Position numbers and translations under genes: made by a program. Shown here one piece after another: positions 1-5,761 of a stretch of 8,749 nt of DNA. The notes beneath the pieces were generated by a model that ran no database searches, was not told the origin of the DNA, and worked only from the letters and a program-made list of their open reading frames with translations. The stretch's first letter is position 1. Each line of letters starts with the position of its first letter. Origin of the DNA: an uncultured Pseudomonadota bacterium (GTDB lineage: Bacteria; Pseudomonadota; Alphaproteobacteria; RUG11792); contig CACYDS010000023.1 of NCBI GenBank assembly GCA_902773285.1, forward strand, positions 1 to 8,749, read 5' to 3'.

Positions 1-1071
1 TCCGTTATAGTATGAGAAACCAACGTTTTCAAAATGTATTTCGGACTTGAATTCACGTAGTGTTACTGCATTTTTTCTATCCTTTATACTCGGTTCAAGT
101 TTCAGTTTTTCAAAAACTTGCTCAATAGCAAAAAGTGAAAGCTGAAAATCCTTAACATTATTACCAAAATTTTTTACAGGATTGTATAACATAATCAAAG
201 CCGTCAAAAATGAAACAAAATTTCCACTTGTAATTTGATCAGAAACGATAAGATAACTTCCAAAAGCTATCGAAATTCCAATTCCTACAGCTATGATGAC
301 GTGCATGATTGGAGAAAGCCATGCTGTTTTTTGAGATAATTTTATGCGGCCTTTAGTTACTTTGCAAAGTATGTCCCAAAACTTGGATTTTTGATGTTGG
401 TAAAGATTATATGCCGATATCGTTTTGTTACCTGCGTAAGTTTCATTATACTCAGTAACTAAAACGGCACTGCTATCGACTACTTTTTTCATAGTTCCGT
501 GAATTTTTTTTCGAATTTTTGCCATAGGAACAAATGCACAACTCATGACCACTAGAGCAATAATTGAGAGTTTCCAGGAGTTGTATATGAGAACACCAAT
601 AAGAGAAATCGATGAGAATATCCTTGATATGAGCAACTTTACCTTTGTTAGCAGTTGAGAACTTGCCACATCTACCTGATCATTGAAATTAAAAATGATC
701 TCTCCAGAATGGATTTTGTCAAAAAAAGCGGCATCATATGATATCAGTTTGCTATAAAGGGCAAATTTTAAATCTCTAGTCATTTTTTCTCCAACCCAGG
801 CATTCAGGTATGTCGCAAGGTAAATTAATGCTCCTTGAATAAGGGCAAACAACAGTATTGCAATTGGGATATACCAAACATCATGAGCCGATTTTTCTAT
901 CATAATTCGATCTGTGTACGGCTTTAAAGACATTGCAATTACAGCATCCAATGCTCCTATTGGTACGCATAACGTTACGGCAAAAATAGCTCTAAAAGCG
1001 TAGGGTTTCACATATGGCAACATGTTTAGATAACAGCGATAAAAGCGATTATCAGTTAATTTTAATTCCAT
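1..1071 (-). CDS. ABC exporter, MsbA-like permease/ATPase (partial, N-terminal part)
   Basis: The first 357 codons of an ABC exporter half-transporter; the frame is open from ATG at 1071 to the left edge with no stop. About six hydrophobic segments (roughly residues 27-49, 67-89, 143-163, 166-184, 252-274, 285-300) form the transmembrane domain. Between the second and third is a typical coupling-loop stretch (GEKMTRDLKFALYSKL, then FFDKIHSGEI). The motif TSGNFVSFLTALIMLYNPVK near 281-300 is characteristic of MsbA-type lipid exporters. The last visible residues (EIHFENVGFSY, 344-354) are the first strand of the nucleotide-binding domain, so Walker A, signature and Walker B lie outside the window. 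An in-frame ATG at 1113 could add 14 residues, with a slightly better ribosome site (AAGAG); 1071 was kept because the natural N-terminus looks complete. The likely role is lipid A/phospholipid flipping in the inner membrane, but drug export cannot be excluded. Confidence 0.9.
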   Translation of the reverse strand, partial: MELKLTDNRFYRCYLNMLPYVKPYAFRAIFAVTLCVPIGALDAVIAMSLKPYTDRIMIEKSAHDVWYIPIAILLFALIQGALIYLATYLNAWVGEKMTRDLKFALYSKLISYDAAFFDKIHSGEIIFNFNDQVDVASSQLLTKVKLLISRIFSSISLIGVLIYNSWKLSIIALVVMSCAFVPMAKIRKKIHGTMKKVVDSSAVLVTEYNETYAGNKTISAYNLYQHQKSKFWDILCKVTKGRIKLSQKTAWLSPIMHVIIAVGIGISIAFGSYLIVSDQITSGNFVSFLTALIMLYNPVKNFGNNVKDFQLSLFAIEQVFEKLKLEPSIKDRKNAVTLREFKSEIHFENVGFSYYNG

Positions 1072-1185
1072 ACAAAAAAATAACTTTAGGCAATAATATC
1101 CAGATGCTACCATAACTCTTACTCAAAGCGTAGACTTCAGGTATTTGCGCAACACAATTTTGCCTTTTAATATGAAAAATTTTTC

Positions 1186-1215
1186 TTGATAGCGTGCGAC
1201 CAGAAGATATACAAT
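1186..1215 (+). promoter_or_regulatory. Sigma-70-type promoter for the tRNA-Gln/tRNA-Leu pair
   Basis: TTGATA (1186-1191, 5/6 match to TTGACA), an 18-nt spacer, then TACAAT (1210-1215, 5/6 match to TATAAT). The expected start near 1222 is a few bases before the mature tRNA-Gln end at 1227, as expected for a tRNA operon. This is the best -35/-10 pair in the window. It was found by eye and has not been tested. Confidence 0.6.
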
Positions 1216-1226
1216 TAAGTTGCTGA

Positions 1227-1302
1227 TGGGGTATAGCCAAGCGGTAAGGCAACGGTTTTTGGTACCGTCATTTCCCTGGTTCGAATCCAGGTACCCCAGC
1301 CA
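1227..1302 (+). tRNA. tRNA-Gln (anticodon TTG)
   Basis: A complete cloverleaf can be drawn. The acceptor stem is TGGGGTA/TACCCCA with discriminator G and encoded CCA. The D stem is GCC/GGC. The anticodon stem is ACGGT/ACCGT around loop TTTTGGT, placing TTG at 1259-1261. The T stem is CCTGG/CCAGG with loop TTCGAAT. The acceptor beginning with U1 and ending with discriminator G73 is typical of bacterial glutamine tRNA. The variable region (CATTTC) has six bases, one more than the E. coli form as I recall it, giving 76 nt with CCA. It is followed after 31 nt by tRNA-Leu, probably in one transcript. Confidence 0.97.
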
Positions 1303-1333
1303 GTACCTTAAAAAAACAATAACCTAAATGGGT

Positions 1334-1420
1334 GCCCTTGTGGCGGAATTGGTAGACGCAGCAGACTCAAAATCTGCCGTTCACACGGACGTGAGAGTTC
1401 GAGTCTCTCCGAGGGCACCA
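1334..1420 (+). tRNA. tRNA-Leu (anticodon CAA)
   Basis: An 87-nt class II tRNA with a long variable arm. The acceptor is GCCCTTG/CGAGGGC with one G-U pair, discriminator A and encoded CCA. The anticodon stem is GCAGA/TCTGC around loop CTCAAAA, placing CAA at 1368-1370, so it decodes UUG. The run A36-A37-A38 (1370-1372) is the recognition motif for MiaA prenylation, and A37 would then be methylthiolated by MiaB, which is encoded at 6277-7596. No promoter is needed in the 31-nt gap after tRNA-Gln. No convincing rho-independent terminator follows. Confidence 0.97.
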
Positions 1421-1516
1421 ACTCTAAGGACGTCAGTCGGACTTCTTCAAAAAAATCTGGAGTTTCACAAAAAATGCGGAAAAAGTGTAACAAAATTACA
1501 ACACCTTACTAATTAG

Positions 1517-1539
1517 ATAAAATTTTTTACAAATTTTAT
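1517..1539. repeat. A/T-only 9-bp inverted repeat, possible weak terminator of the tRNA transcript
   Basis: Perfect 9-bp arms (1517-1525 ATAAAATTT and 1531-1539 AAATTTTAT) flank a 5-nt loop. The stem contains no G or C, so it would be weak and lacks the usual terminator form. Its place about 100 nt after tRNA-Leu is the only argument for a transcription-ending role. It may simply be low-complexity AT sequence. Confidence 0.3.
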
Positions 1540-1551
1540 AAATTTCCCTAT

Positions 1552-1575
1552 TGCACCTTTGAAAATTATGGTGCA
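1552..1575. repeat. 6-bp hairpin TGCACC/GGTGCA
   Basis: TGCACC at 1552-1557 pairs perfectly with GGTGCA at 1570-1575 across a 12-nt AT-rich loop. There is no downstream T-run, so it is not a classical terminator. It sits directly upstream of the larger inverted repeat at 1586-1673 and could be the first stem of a structured RNA there. Confidence 0.35.
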
Positions 1576-1585
1576 TAGTGAAATT

Positions 1586-1673
1586 GGGATTTGATTGATT
1601 CCCTAGATCATGAAGTGCTAAAAAAATACCTCCTATGAAAAGGCACAACTGTTAACTTATTCAATCAAATCCC
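1586..1673. repeat. Perfect 13-bp inverted repeat bounding an 88-bp unit with an ACCTCCT loop
   Basis: GGGATTTGATTGA (1586-1598) and TCAATCAAATCCC (1661-1673) are exact reverse complements separated by 62 nt. Inside, GTGCT (1615-1619) can pair with GGCAC (1642-1646, one G-U), leaving a 22-nt apical loop. ACCTCCT (1628-1634), the anti-Shine-Dalgarno heptamer of 16S rRNA, lies near the loop centre. Read on the other strand it is a consensus AGGAGGT, but no start codon follows at a usable distance. The unit could be a structured small RNA, a leader or trailer element, or a degenerate MITE-like repeat; the flanks share only TT, so a target duplication is not evident. The repeat itself is certain, its function is unknown. 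Confidence 0.75.
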
Positions 1674-1683
1674 TTTTGATTTG
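1666..1683. repeat. Local hairpin competing with the 13-bp inverted repeat
   Basis: CAAATC (1666-1671) pairs with GATTTG (1678-1683) across a 6-nt loop. The left arm lies inside the 3' arm of the 13-bp repeat, so the long-range and local pairings exclude each other. The right arm repeats a hexamer of the 5' arm (GATTTG at 1588-1593). Confidence 0.4.
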
Positions 1684-1723
1684 TGTTGAAGCAAAGCGAA
1701 ATATGAGTTAAGTGGGGTAATTG

Positions 1724-1732
1724 TGATAAAAT
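1724..1732 (+). promoter_or_regulatory. Possible extended -10 promoter of mlaD
   Basis: TGATAAAAT fits the extended -10 pattern TGnTAtaaT (TAAAAT at 1727-1732). No good -35 lies 16-18 nt upstream, which extended -10 promoters tolerate. A start near 1739 would give a leader of about 30 nt before the mlaD ATG. Confidence 0.35.
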
Positions 1733-1768
1733 AGTAGTATTGGGTGTTGGATGAGATTTGGATAAAAT

Positions 1769-2218
1769 ATGAAAGGGAATGTTTTGGAATCGGTGATAGG
1801 GGCGGTTGTCCTAGTTATCGCTGCGTTTTTTGTTTATTTCGCTTATACGTCGAGTGGAGAGAAAATAAAAGGTGGATATGTTTTAACAGCTAGATTCGAT
1901 GATGTGAGTGGTTTGACTAATGGTTCTGATGTGAAACTGAACGGTATTAAAGTAGGAATAGTAAAAAGTCTCAAATTAGATGACAATTATCAGGCGAAGG
2001 TTGAACTGTTAATTCGAGATGACATCAAGATTCCGTCAGACAGCTCTGTTTCTGTAACCACTGATGGTTTGATGGGTAACAAGTTTGTTGCTATATCTAC
2101 AGGATTTTCTAGTGAAAAATTGAAACCAAATGAAGAAATTGAAATTACAAGATCTGCAGTTAATCTTGAAAAACTCATAGATAAATTCGCGGTCGGTGGT
2201 AACTCTAAATCTGAATAG
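1769..2218 (+). CDS. mlaD: MlaD-family MCE-domain phospholipid transport protein
   Basis: A 149-residue substrate-binding subunit of the Mla (MlaFEDB) ABC system, which moves phospholipids between inner and outer membrane to keep outer-membrane lipid asymmetry. One uncleaved N-terminal membrane anchor (about residues 8-26) precedes a single MCE domain (about 37-115). The domain shows the family patterns ARFDDVSGLTNGSDVKLNGI and GLMGNKFVAIS. The short C-terminal tail is typical of compact alphaproteobacterial forms. The protein would sit in the inner membrane facing the periplasm as a hexamer. ATG 1769 is chosen because the frame closes with TAA just upstream; GGA about 8 nt before it is a weak ribosome site. 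The partner genes mlaE, mlaF and mlaC are not in this window, so it appears as an orphan unit with its own promoter. Confidence 0.93.
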   Translation: MKGNVLESVIGAVVLVIAAFFVYFAYTSSGEKIKGGYVLTARFDDVSGLTNGSDVKLNGIKVGIVKSLKLDDNYQAKVELLIRDDIKIPSDSSVSVTTDGLMGNKFVAISTGFSSEKLKPNEEIEITRSAVNLEKLIDKFAVGGNSKSE

Positions 2219-2272
2219 CCAGAAGTTTCCATATTAGCTCTTCAAAATATGTAGGATGTTCACGAGCAAACT

Positions 2273-2281
2273 TGGTAAAAT
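2273..2281 (+). promoter_or_regulatory. Possible extended -10 promoter of hpf-lysC
   Basis: TGGTAAAAT (TAAAAT at 2276-2281) lies in the 100-nt gap between mlaD and hpf and repeats the TGnTAAAAT pattern seen before mlaD. A start near 2288 gives a leader of about 30 nt. No convincing -35 is visible. Confidence 0.35.
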
Positions 2282-2318
2282 GGGAGAGAAGAGTAGTTTA
2301 AATTTTGGGGTATAAGTT

Positions 2319-2876
2319 ATGGAAATCAATATTTCTGGAAGAGGCATAGATCTCGGCAACAGTTTGAGGGAGTATACCTCGAGCAAAACAAATAATTTAG
2401 TAGATAAATATCTTGACGAAGATATAACATCCAGAATTACGATAAGTAAGGATAGTCGAATATTTGAGGTTGAAATTTGTCTTCATTTAGCAAAGGGATT
2501 TGTAATAAAGACCAATGGCTCGTCAGATGATCCATATAGAGCGGTTGATATAGCACTTGAGCGACTGGAAGAACGTATCAAGAAGCATAAAAATAGGATA
2601 AAGAATAAAAATCGACGCTCTGAATGGAACATGGCAGCAGATGCAATGCGCTATATTATCGAGCGTAAACCGTCGTCTAATGATGAAGATGAGGAACATT
2701 TGGTCATCGCAGAGCAAGAAAGCTCTATCCTTCCTCTCAGTGTTAGCGAAGCAGTAATGAAACTTGATTTAACAGAAATGCCAGTAGTTATGTTCAAAAA
2801 TGCAGATAGTGGCAGAATTAACGTTGTATACAAAAGACCAGATGGGCATATCGGCTGGATAGACTATAAGGGGTAA
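2319..2876 (+). CDS. hpf: Long-form ribosome hibernation promoting factor (HPF/RaiA family)
   Basis: A 185-residue long HPF, which binds the decoding region of the 30S subunit and dimerises 70S ribosomes into inactive 100S particles during slow growth. The N-terminal RaiA/YfiA domain spans about residues 1-100 (start MEINISGRGIDL, later DDPYRAVDIALERLEERI and a basic tail rich in K/R). A charged linker (about 118-133) leads to the C-terminal dimerisation domain at about 138-183, with the hallmark SVSEAVMKLDLTEMPVVMF and a terminal RPDGHIGWID. Length and both domains fit the long form. ATG 2319 has a weak GGGG site 8 nt upstream. The stop codon overlaps the lysC start by one base (TAATG), so the two are probably co-translated. 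In many proteobacteria hpf sits between rpoN and ptsN; neither is here. Confidence 0.95.
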   Translation: MEINISGRGIDLGNSLREYTSSKTNNLVDKYLDEDITSRITISKDSRIFEVEICLHLAKGFVIKTNGSSDDPYRAVDIALERLEERIKKHKNRIKNKNRRSEWNMAADAMRYIIERKPSSNDEDEEHLVIAEQESSILPLSVSEAVMKLDLTEMPVVMFKNADSGRINVVYKRPDGHIGWIDYKG

Positions 2877-4015
2877 TGAGTTTATACGTTCTGAAATTTG
2901 GGGGCTCTTCTGTTGCCACTACAACACGTATGAAACATATTGTAGAAATTGTTGCAAGTTTTATACGAGAAAAGCATCAAGTTGTGGTGGTGACATCTGC
3001 AATGCAGGGGGTCACAAACCAACTCATAGAGCTAACTGGATCATTTTCCACATCACCAATAAATCGAGAGTACGATACAGTCATTAGTACTGGAGAGCAA
3101 GTAGCCGCTGGACTTTTAGCTATGGCACTGAATGCTGAACGTATTCCAGCACAATCAATGACTTCTTGGCAGATTCCTATATACGTTCAAGGAGATTATT
3201 CCGATGCAGAAATAACAAAGGTTTCCACTGAAAAAATATTTAAATTGCTTAAAAAAGGAATAATTCCAGTTATTACGGGATTTCAAGGAATATCTGAAAA
3301 TAGCGATATTTATACCATAGGACGCGGTGGCTCAGATGCTACTGCATGCGCAGTGGCAAAAGCGATCGATGCAGATGAATGTTTGATATATACAGATGTA
3401 GACGGGGTTTATACGGCTGATCCTAGAGTGGTTCTGAATGCGCGAAGACTTGATGAAGTTTCATACGACGATATGATTGAATTGGCTTCTTGGGGAGCAA
3501 AAGTTCTGCAAACAAAATCAACTCAAATTGCAAAAGACTATGGGGTAAAACTCAAGGTTTTATCCAGTTTTGCCGAAGGAAATGGAACCAAAATAATTCA
3601 TCACACAAAATACGCACCAAGCACTCAAGTTACTGGAATCGCTCATAGCCTAGATTGCTTTGCTGTGTATTTTTCATCTGATAATTTTAAACAATTGCTC
3701 CAGCCATTTAGTCTTATGATACGAGATTATGCCGATATAATTCTCATAGCTAAAACTCTGCAGACAGAGATACAAACCATTATCTCAGATAATAGTGTAG
3801 ATGCAAAAATTGATAACGATATCGGAACGGTGACAGTTGTTTGTAGGGATCCTGATTTTGTGCATGACATTCTCTTAAAAAATAGAATTTATGATAAGCA
3901 TGAGATAAAACATACACTTATTCACGAGCGTTCAATGACTTTTGTAGTTACATATCAACAAACAATTCCATTGATGACCGAACTACACGAACATTGTATC
4001 ATCAAGTATCCTTAA
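2876..4015 (+). CDS. lysC: Aspartate kinase with diverged regulatory ACT region
   Basis: Phosphorylates aspartate, the first step toward diaminopimelate, lysine, threonine and methionine. The catalytic domain (about residues 1-240) is intact: KFGGSSV (7-13), the STGEQ segment (71-75), GFQGI (135-139), TIGRGGSDATA (147-157) and YTDVDGVYTADPR (172-184). After VTGIAH (252-257) the usual first ACT motif (a PGVAA...NINVDMI-like segment) cannot be found. Only a loose second ACT pattern survives (SMTFVVTY...LMTELHEH). At 379 residues it is about 25 shorter than usual single-domain kinases (around 405). The start follows TAA of hpf in TAATG with AAGGGG only 2 nt before it, suggesting termination-reinitiation. 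Catalysis looks retained, while feedback control by lysine or threonine may be lost. In a reduced genome the main product would be diaminopimelate for peptidoglycan. Confidence 0.95.
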   Translation: MSLYVLKFGGSSVATTTRMKHIVEIVASFIREKHQVVVVTSAMQGVTNQLIELTGSFSTSPINREYDTVISTGEQVAAGLLAMALNAERIPAQSMTSWQIPIYVQGDYSDAEITKVSTEKIFKLLKKGIIPVITGFQGISENSDIYTIGRGGSDATACAVAKAIDADECLIYTDVDGVYTADPRVVLNARRLDEVSYDDMIELASWGAKVLQTKSTQIAKDYGVKLKVLSSFAEGNGTKIIHHTKYAPSTQVTGIAHSLDCFAVYFSSDNFKQLLQPFSLMIRDYADIILIAKTLQTEIQTIISDNSVDAKIDNDIGTVTVVCRDPDFVHDILLKNRIYDKHEIKHTLIHERSMTFVVTYQQTIPLMTELHEHCIIKYP

Positions 4016-4884
4016 GGATTTTTTCCAGATTGAGCCAAATTTTCACCAATATCGAAAAACTGCTTTTGGTGTCCTGCTTCTTTTATTAAACTCTTGAAAC
4101 CATGGTATAGCAGAAATTCATTTAATCCTTTTGGCTCTGAAACTTGGAATTTATATTCCAAATCCAAGTTATCTTGTAGTCTTATTAAATTTCGAGAAAG
4201 TATCGCTTTATCGATTTCTGTTTTTAAAATGTCATTTCGCTTTGATTGCGGCACACTATCTATATTTTTGATCAAATCGTCCAATGAACCATATTCATTG
4301 ATTAGTGCTGATGCCGTCTTTGCTCCAATACCTGGAACTCCCGGCACATTATCAGATGTGTCTCCCATAAGAGACAAAACATCCAAAATCTTATCTGGGG
4401 GGACGCCAAATTTTTTTATCACATATTCATTTGTAATATATTTTCGTTTCATGGGGTCGTATATTGTGATCCTATCATTCATCAACTGCATCAAATCTTT
4501 ATCAGATGAAATGATATTGACGCGTTGTTCGTTTATCTTTTTAGCATACGTGGCGATGATATCATCCGCTTCAAAGCCTAGCTTTTCAGCCTTGAAAAAG
4601 CCAAATTTGTCGCAAGCTTCTTTTATGAGGGGAATTTGGGCAGCCAATTCATCAGGCATAGTCTTTCTCGTAGCCTTATATTTATGATATATTTCATTTC
4701 TGAAAGTTTTCTTTCCAGAATCTAACGCAGCTATGAACATCGAATTAGGAAACATTGCCGTAATTTTTTGCATAGCAGAACAAAATCCATACAGTGCACC
4801 GACTTCTTGCCCTTTATATATTAAGCGAGGTAATCCATAAAATGCACGATATATAAAACCAGAAACATCGATTAAATGAACCAC
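4012..4884 (-). CDS. Stand-alone 5'-3' exonuclease, DNA polymerase I N-terminal (FEN) domain
   Basis: A 290-residue 5' nuclease matching only the first domain of DNA polymerase I (a full PolA is about 900 residues). It would remove RNA primers and flaps during lagging-strand synthesis and repair. The acidic metal-binding residues of the family can be placed: D6, D55, E105/D107/D108 (GFEADDII), D128/D130 (SSDKD) and D175/D178 (GDTSDNVPG). The helix-hairpin-helix segment PGVPGIGAKTA (181-191) and the DNA-contact stretch YKATR (69-73) are present. The start is GTG at 4884 with AAGGA 7 nt upstream, 4 nt after corC stops. It ends naturally at TAA; lysC occupies the other strand beyond, so no polymerase domain follows. 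The protein could be called PolA-like or an Xni-like nuclease; the sequence is closer to the PolA domain. A separate polymerase gene elsewhere cannot be excluded. Confidence 0.93.
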   Translation of the reverse strand: MVHLIDVSGFIYRAFYGLPRLIYKGQEVGALYGFCSAMQKITAMFPNSMFIAALDSGKKTFRNEIYHKYKATRKTMPDELAAQIPLIKEACDKFGFFKAEKLGFEADDIIATYAKKINEQRVNIISSDKDLMQLMNDRITIYDPMKRKYITNEYVIKKFGVPPDKILDVLSLMGDTSDNVPGVPGIGAKTASALINEYGSLDDLIKNIDSVPQSKRNDILKTEIDKAILSRNLIRLQDNLDLEYKFQVSEPKGLNEFLLYHGFKSLIKEAGHQKQFFDIGENLAQSGKNP

Positions 4885-4888
4885 TACT

Positions 4889-5758
4889 TTATCCTTTTCT
4901 TCTGATTCTTACACTTTTTATTCTGCGTGGATCTGCATCTAAAATCTCGAATTCCAGACGCCCATCTTCGCTAGTTACAAGTTCTCCTCTTACCGGTACT
5001 CTCCCGATAATTGAAGATATCAATCCCCCTATAGTATCCATTGAATCATCTTCCGGCTTTATTTTTAAATTACCAAACTTTTGTATTTCTTCAAATGTGG
5101 ATTTTCCATCAGCTACAACTGATCCGTCCGAGCTTTTTATTATCTTTTTCTTTTGGTTTTTGATTTCAGTAGCGTCCTGTATATCTCCAATGATTTCTTC
5201 GATAATATCCCTGAATGAAACTAAGCCGTCTACTCCCCCATATTCATCCACGACTATAGCCAACTTTATTCCTGTCTCTCGCATTTTTAAAAGTAAATCT
5301 AAACTTCGCATTGTCGGAGGAACAAAAAGTATCTCTTTCACAAAGATACTTAAATTAAACGGTTTGTTCATTTTAAACCAATTTGCAACATCCTTGAGAT
5401 ACACAACGCCCAGTAAATTATCTATATTTCCTTGATAAACAATCACCGATGATTTCTGAGTTTCGACAAACTTCGACATCAGCTCTTCTATATGAGCAGT
5501 AACAGGAATAGCCTCTATTTCAACTCTGGGAACCATTATGTCTTGAACTTGCACATCGCGCAAATTTAGTACATTGCCAAGCATTTCCCTTTCATCTTCC
5601 GCTATTGACTGTGTTTCTGAATATTCGTCCTCTTCAATCAACTCCTCAATAGTATCCCTTAACGTGCTTTCTTTTGATTTTTTCCAAAATAGCAATTTTT
5701 GCAAAATTTCCCTTAAAAAAGTTTTGCTAGAACTCGATACGGGTTCACTACTACTCAT
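4889..5758 (-). CDS. CBS-domain protein of the CorC/YbeX/TlyC (hemolysin C) family
   Basis: A 289-residue soluble protein without the membrane DUF21 domain of longer relatives, so it belongs to the short CorC/YbeX/TlyC group. Two CBS domains span about residues 70-195: DIMVPRVEIEAI (73-84) is the family signature and VDEYGGVDGLVSFRDIIEEI (170-189) marks the second domain. A C-terminal CorC_HlyC domain follows (about 205-287: DTIGGLI 241-247, GRVPVRGE 252-259, FEILDADPRRIKSVRI 270-285). E. coli YbeX has been tied to magnesium/cobalt handling and ribosome maturation, and Rickettsia TlyC to membrane lysis; which role applies here is unknown. The gene lies 3 nt after ybeY and 4 nt before the exonuclease, as an inner member of the operon. 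ybeY-corC adjacency is widely conserved in proteobacteria. Confidence 0.93.
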   Translation of the reverse strand: MSSSEPVSSSSKTFLREILQKLLFWKKSKESTLRDTIEELIEEDEYSETQSIAEDEREMLGNVLNLRDVQVQDIMVPRVEIEAIPVTAHIEELMSKFVETQKSSVIVYQGNIDNLLGVVYLKDVANWFKMNKPFNLSIFVKEILFVPPTMRSLDLLLKMRETGIKLAIVVDEYGGVDGLVSFRDIIEEIIGDIQDATEIKNQKKKIIKSSDGSVVADGKSTFEEIQKFGNLKIKPEDDSMDTIGGLISSIIGRVPVRGELVTSEDGRLEFEILDADPRRIKSVRIRRKG

Positions 5759-5761
5759 ATA

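Larger units (their letters stand above)
1421..1768 (+). other. 348-nt gene-free region with several inverted repeats
   Basis: No credible coding sequence lies between tRNA-Leu and mlaD: the short ATG frames end after a few codons and lack ribosome sites. The stretch is very AT-rich and holds an A/T-only hairpin (1517-1539), a small GC-containing hairpin (1552-1575), a perfect 13-bp inverted repeat (1586-1598/1661-1673), a competing local hairpin (1666-1683) and the probable mlaD promoter (1724-1732). It does not resemble tmRNA, SRP RNA, RNase P RNA or 6S RNA as far as can be judged by eye. A TATAAA at 1537-1542 could act as a -10 for a small RNA starting near 1549, but no good -35 goes with it. 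Confidence 0.6.

Noticed and set aside
1052..1252. 66-codon minus-strand frame upstream of the ABC exporter
   Set aside because: It runs through the tRNA promoter and tRNA-Gln and overlaps the exporter start; it has no recognisable protein character.
1429..1500. Search for a rho-independent terminator after tRNA-Leu
   Set aside because: Only short imperfect pairings (5-6 bp with mismatches) were found and none is followed by a T-run.
1308..1516. Open frames on both strands across tRNA-Leu that could look like small proteins
   Set aside because: They are translations of the tRNA-Leu gene and its complement, a well-known source of false small-protein annotations; the tRNA fold is unambiguous.
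1627..1634. Consensus AGGAGGT on the minus strand as a ribosome site of a hidden small gene
   Set aside because: No ATG, GTG or TTG follows at a usable distance; the nearest ATG, about 16 nt downstream, reaches a stop after one further codon.
2230..2251. CATATT/AATATG hairpin after mlaD as a terminator
   Set aside because: The stem is only 6 bp and AT-rich with a 10-nt loop and no T-run after it.
4094..4687. 197-codon plus-strand frame opposite the exonuclease gene
   Set aside because: It is antisense to a gene with clear family motifs, and its composition and lack of motifs mark it as a shadow frame.
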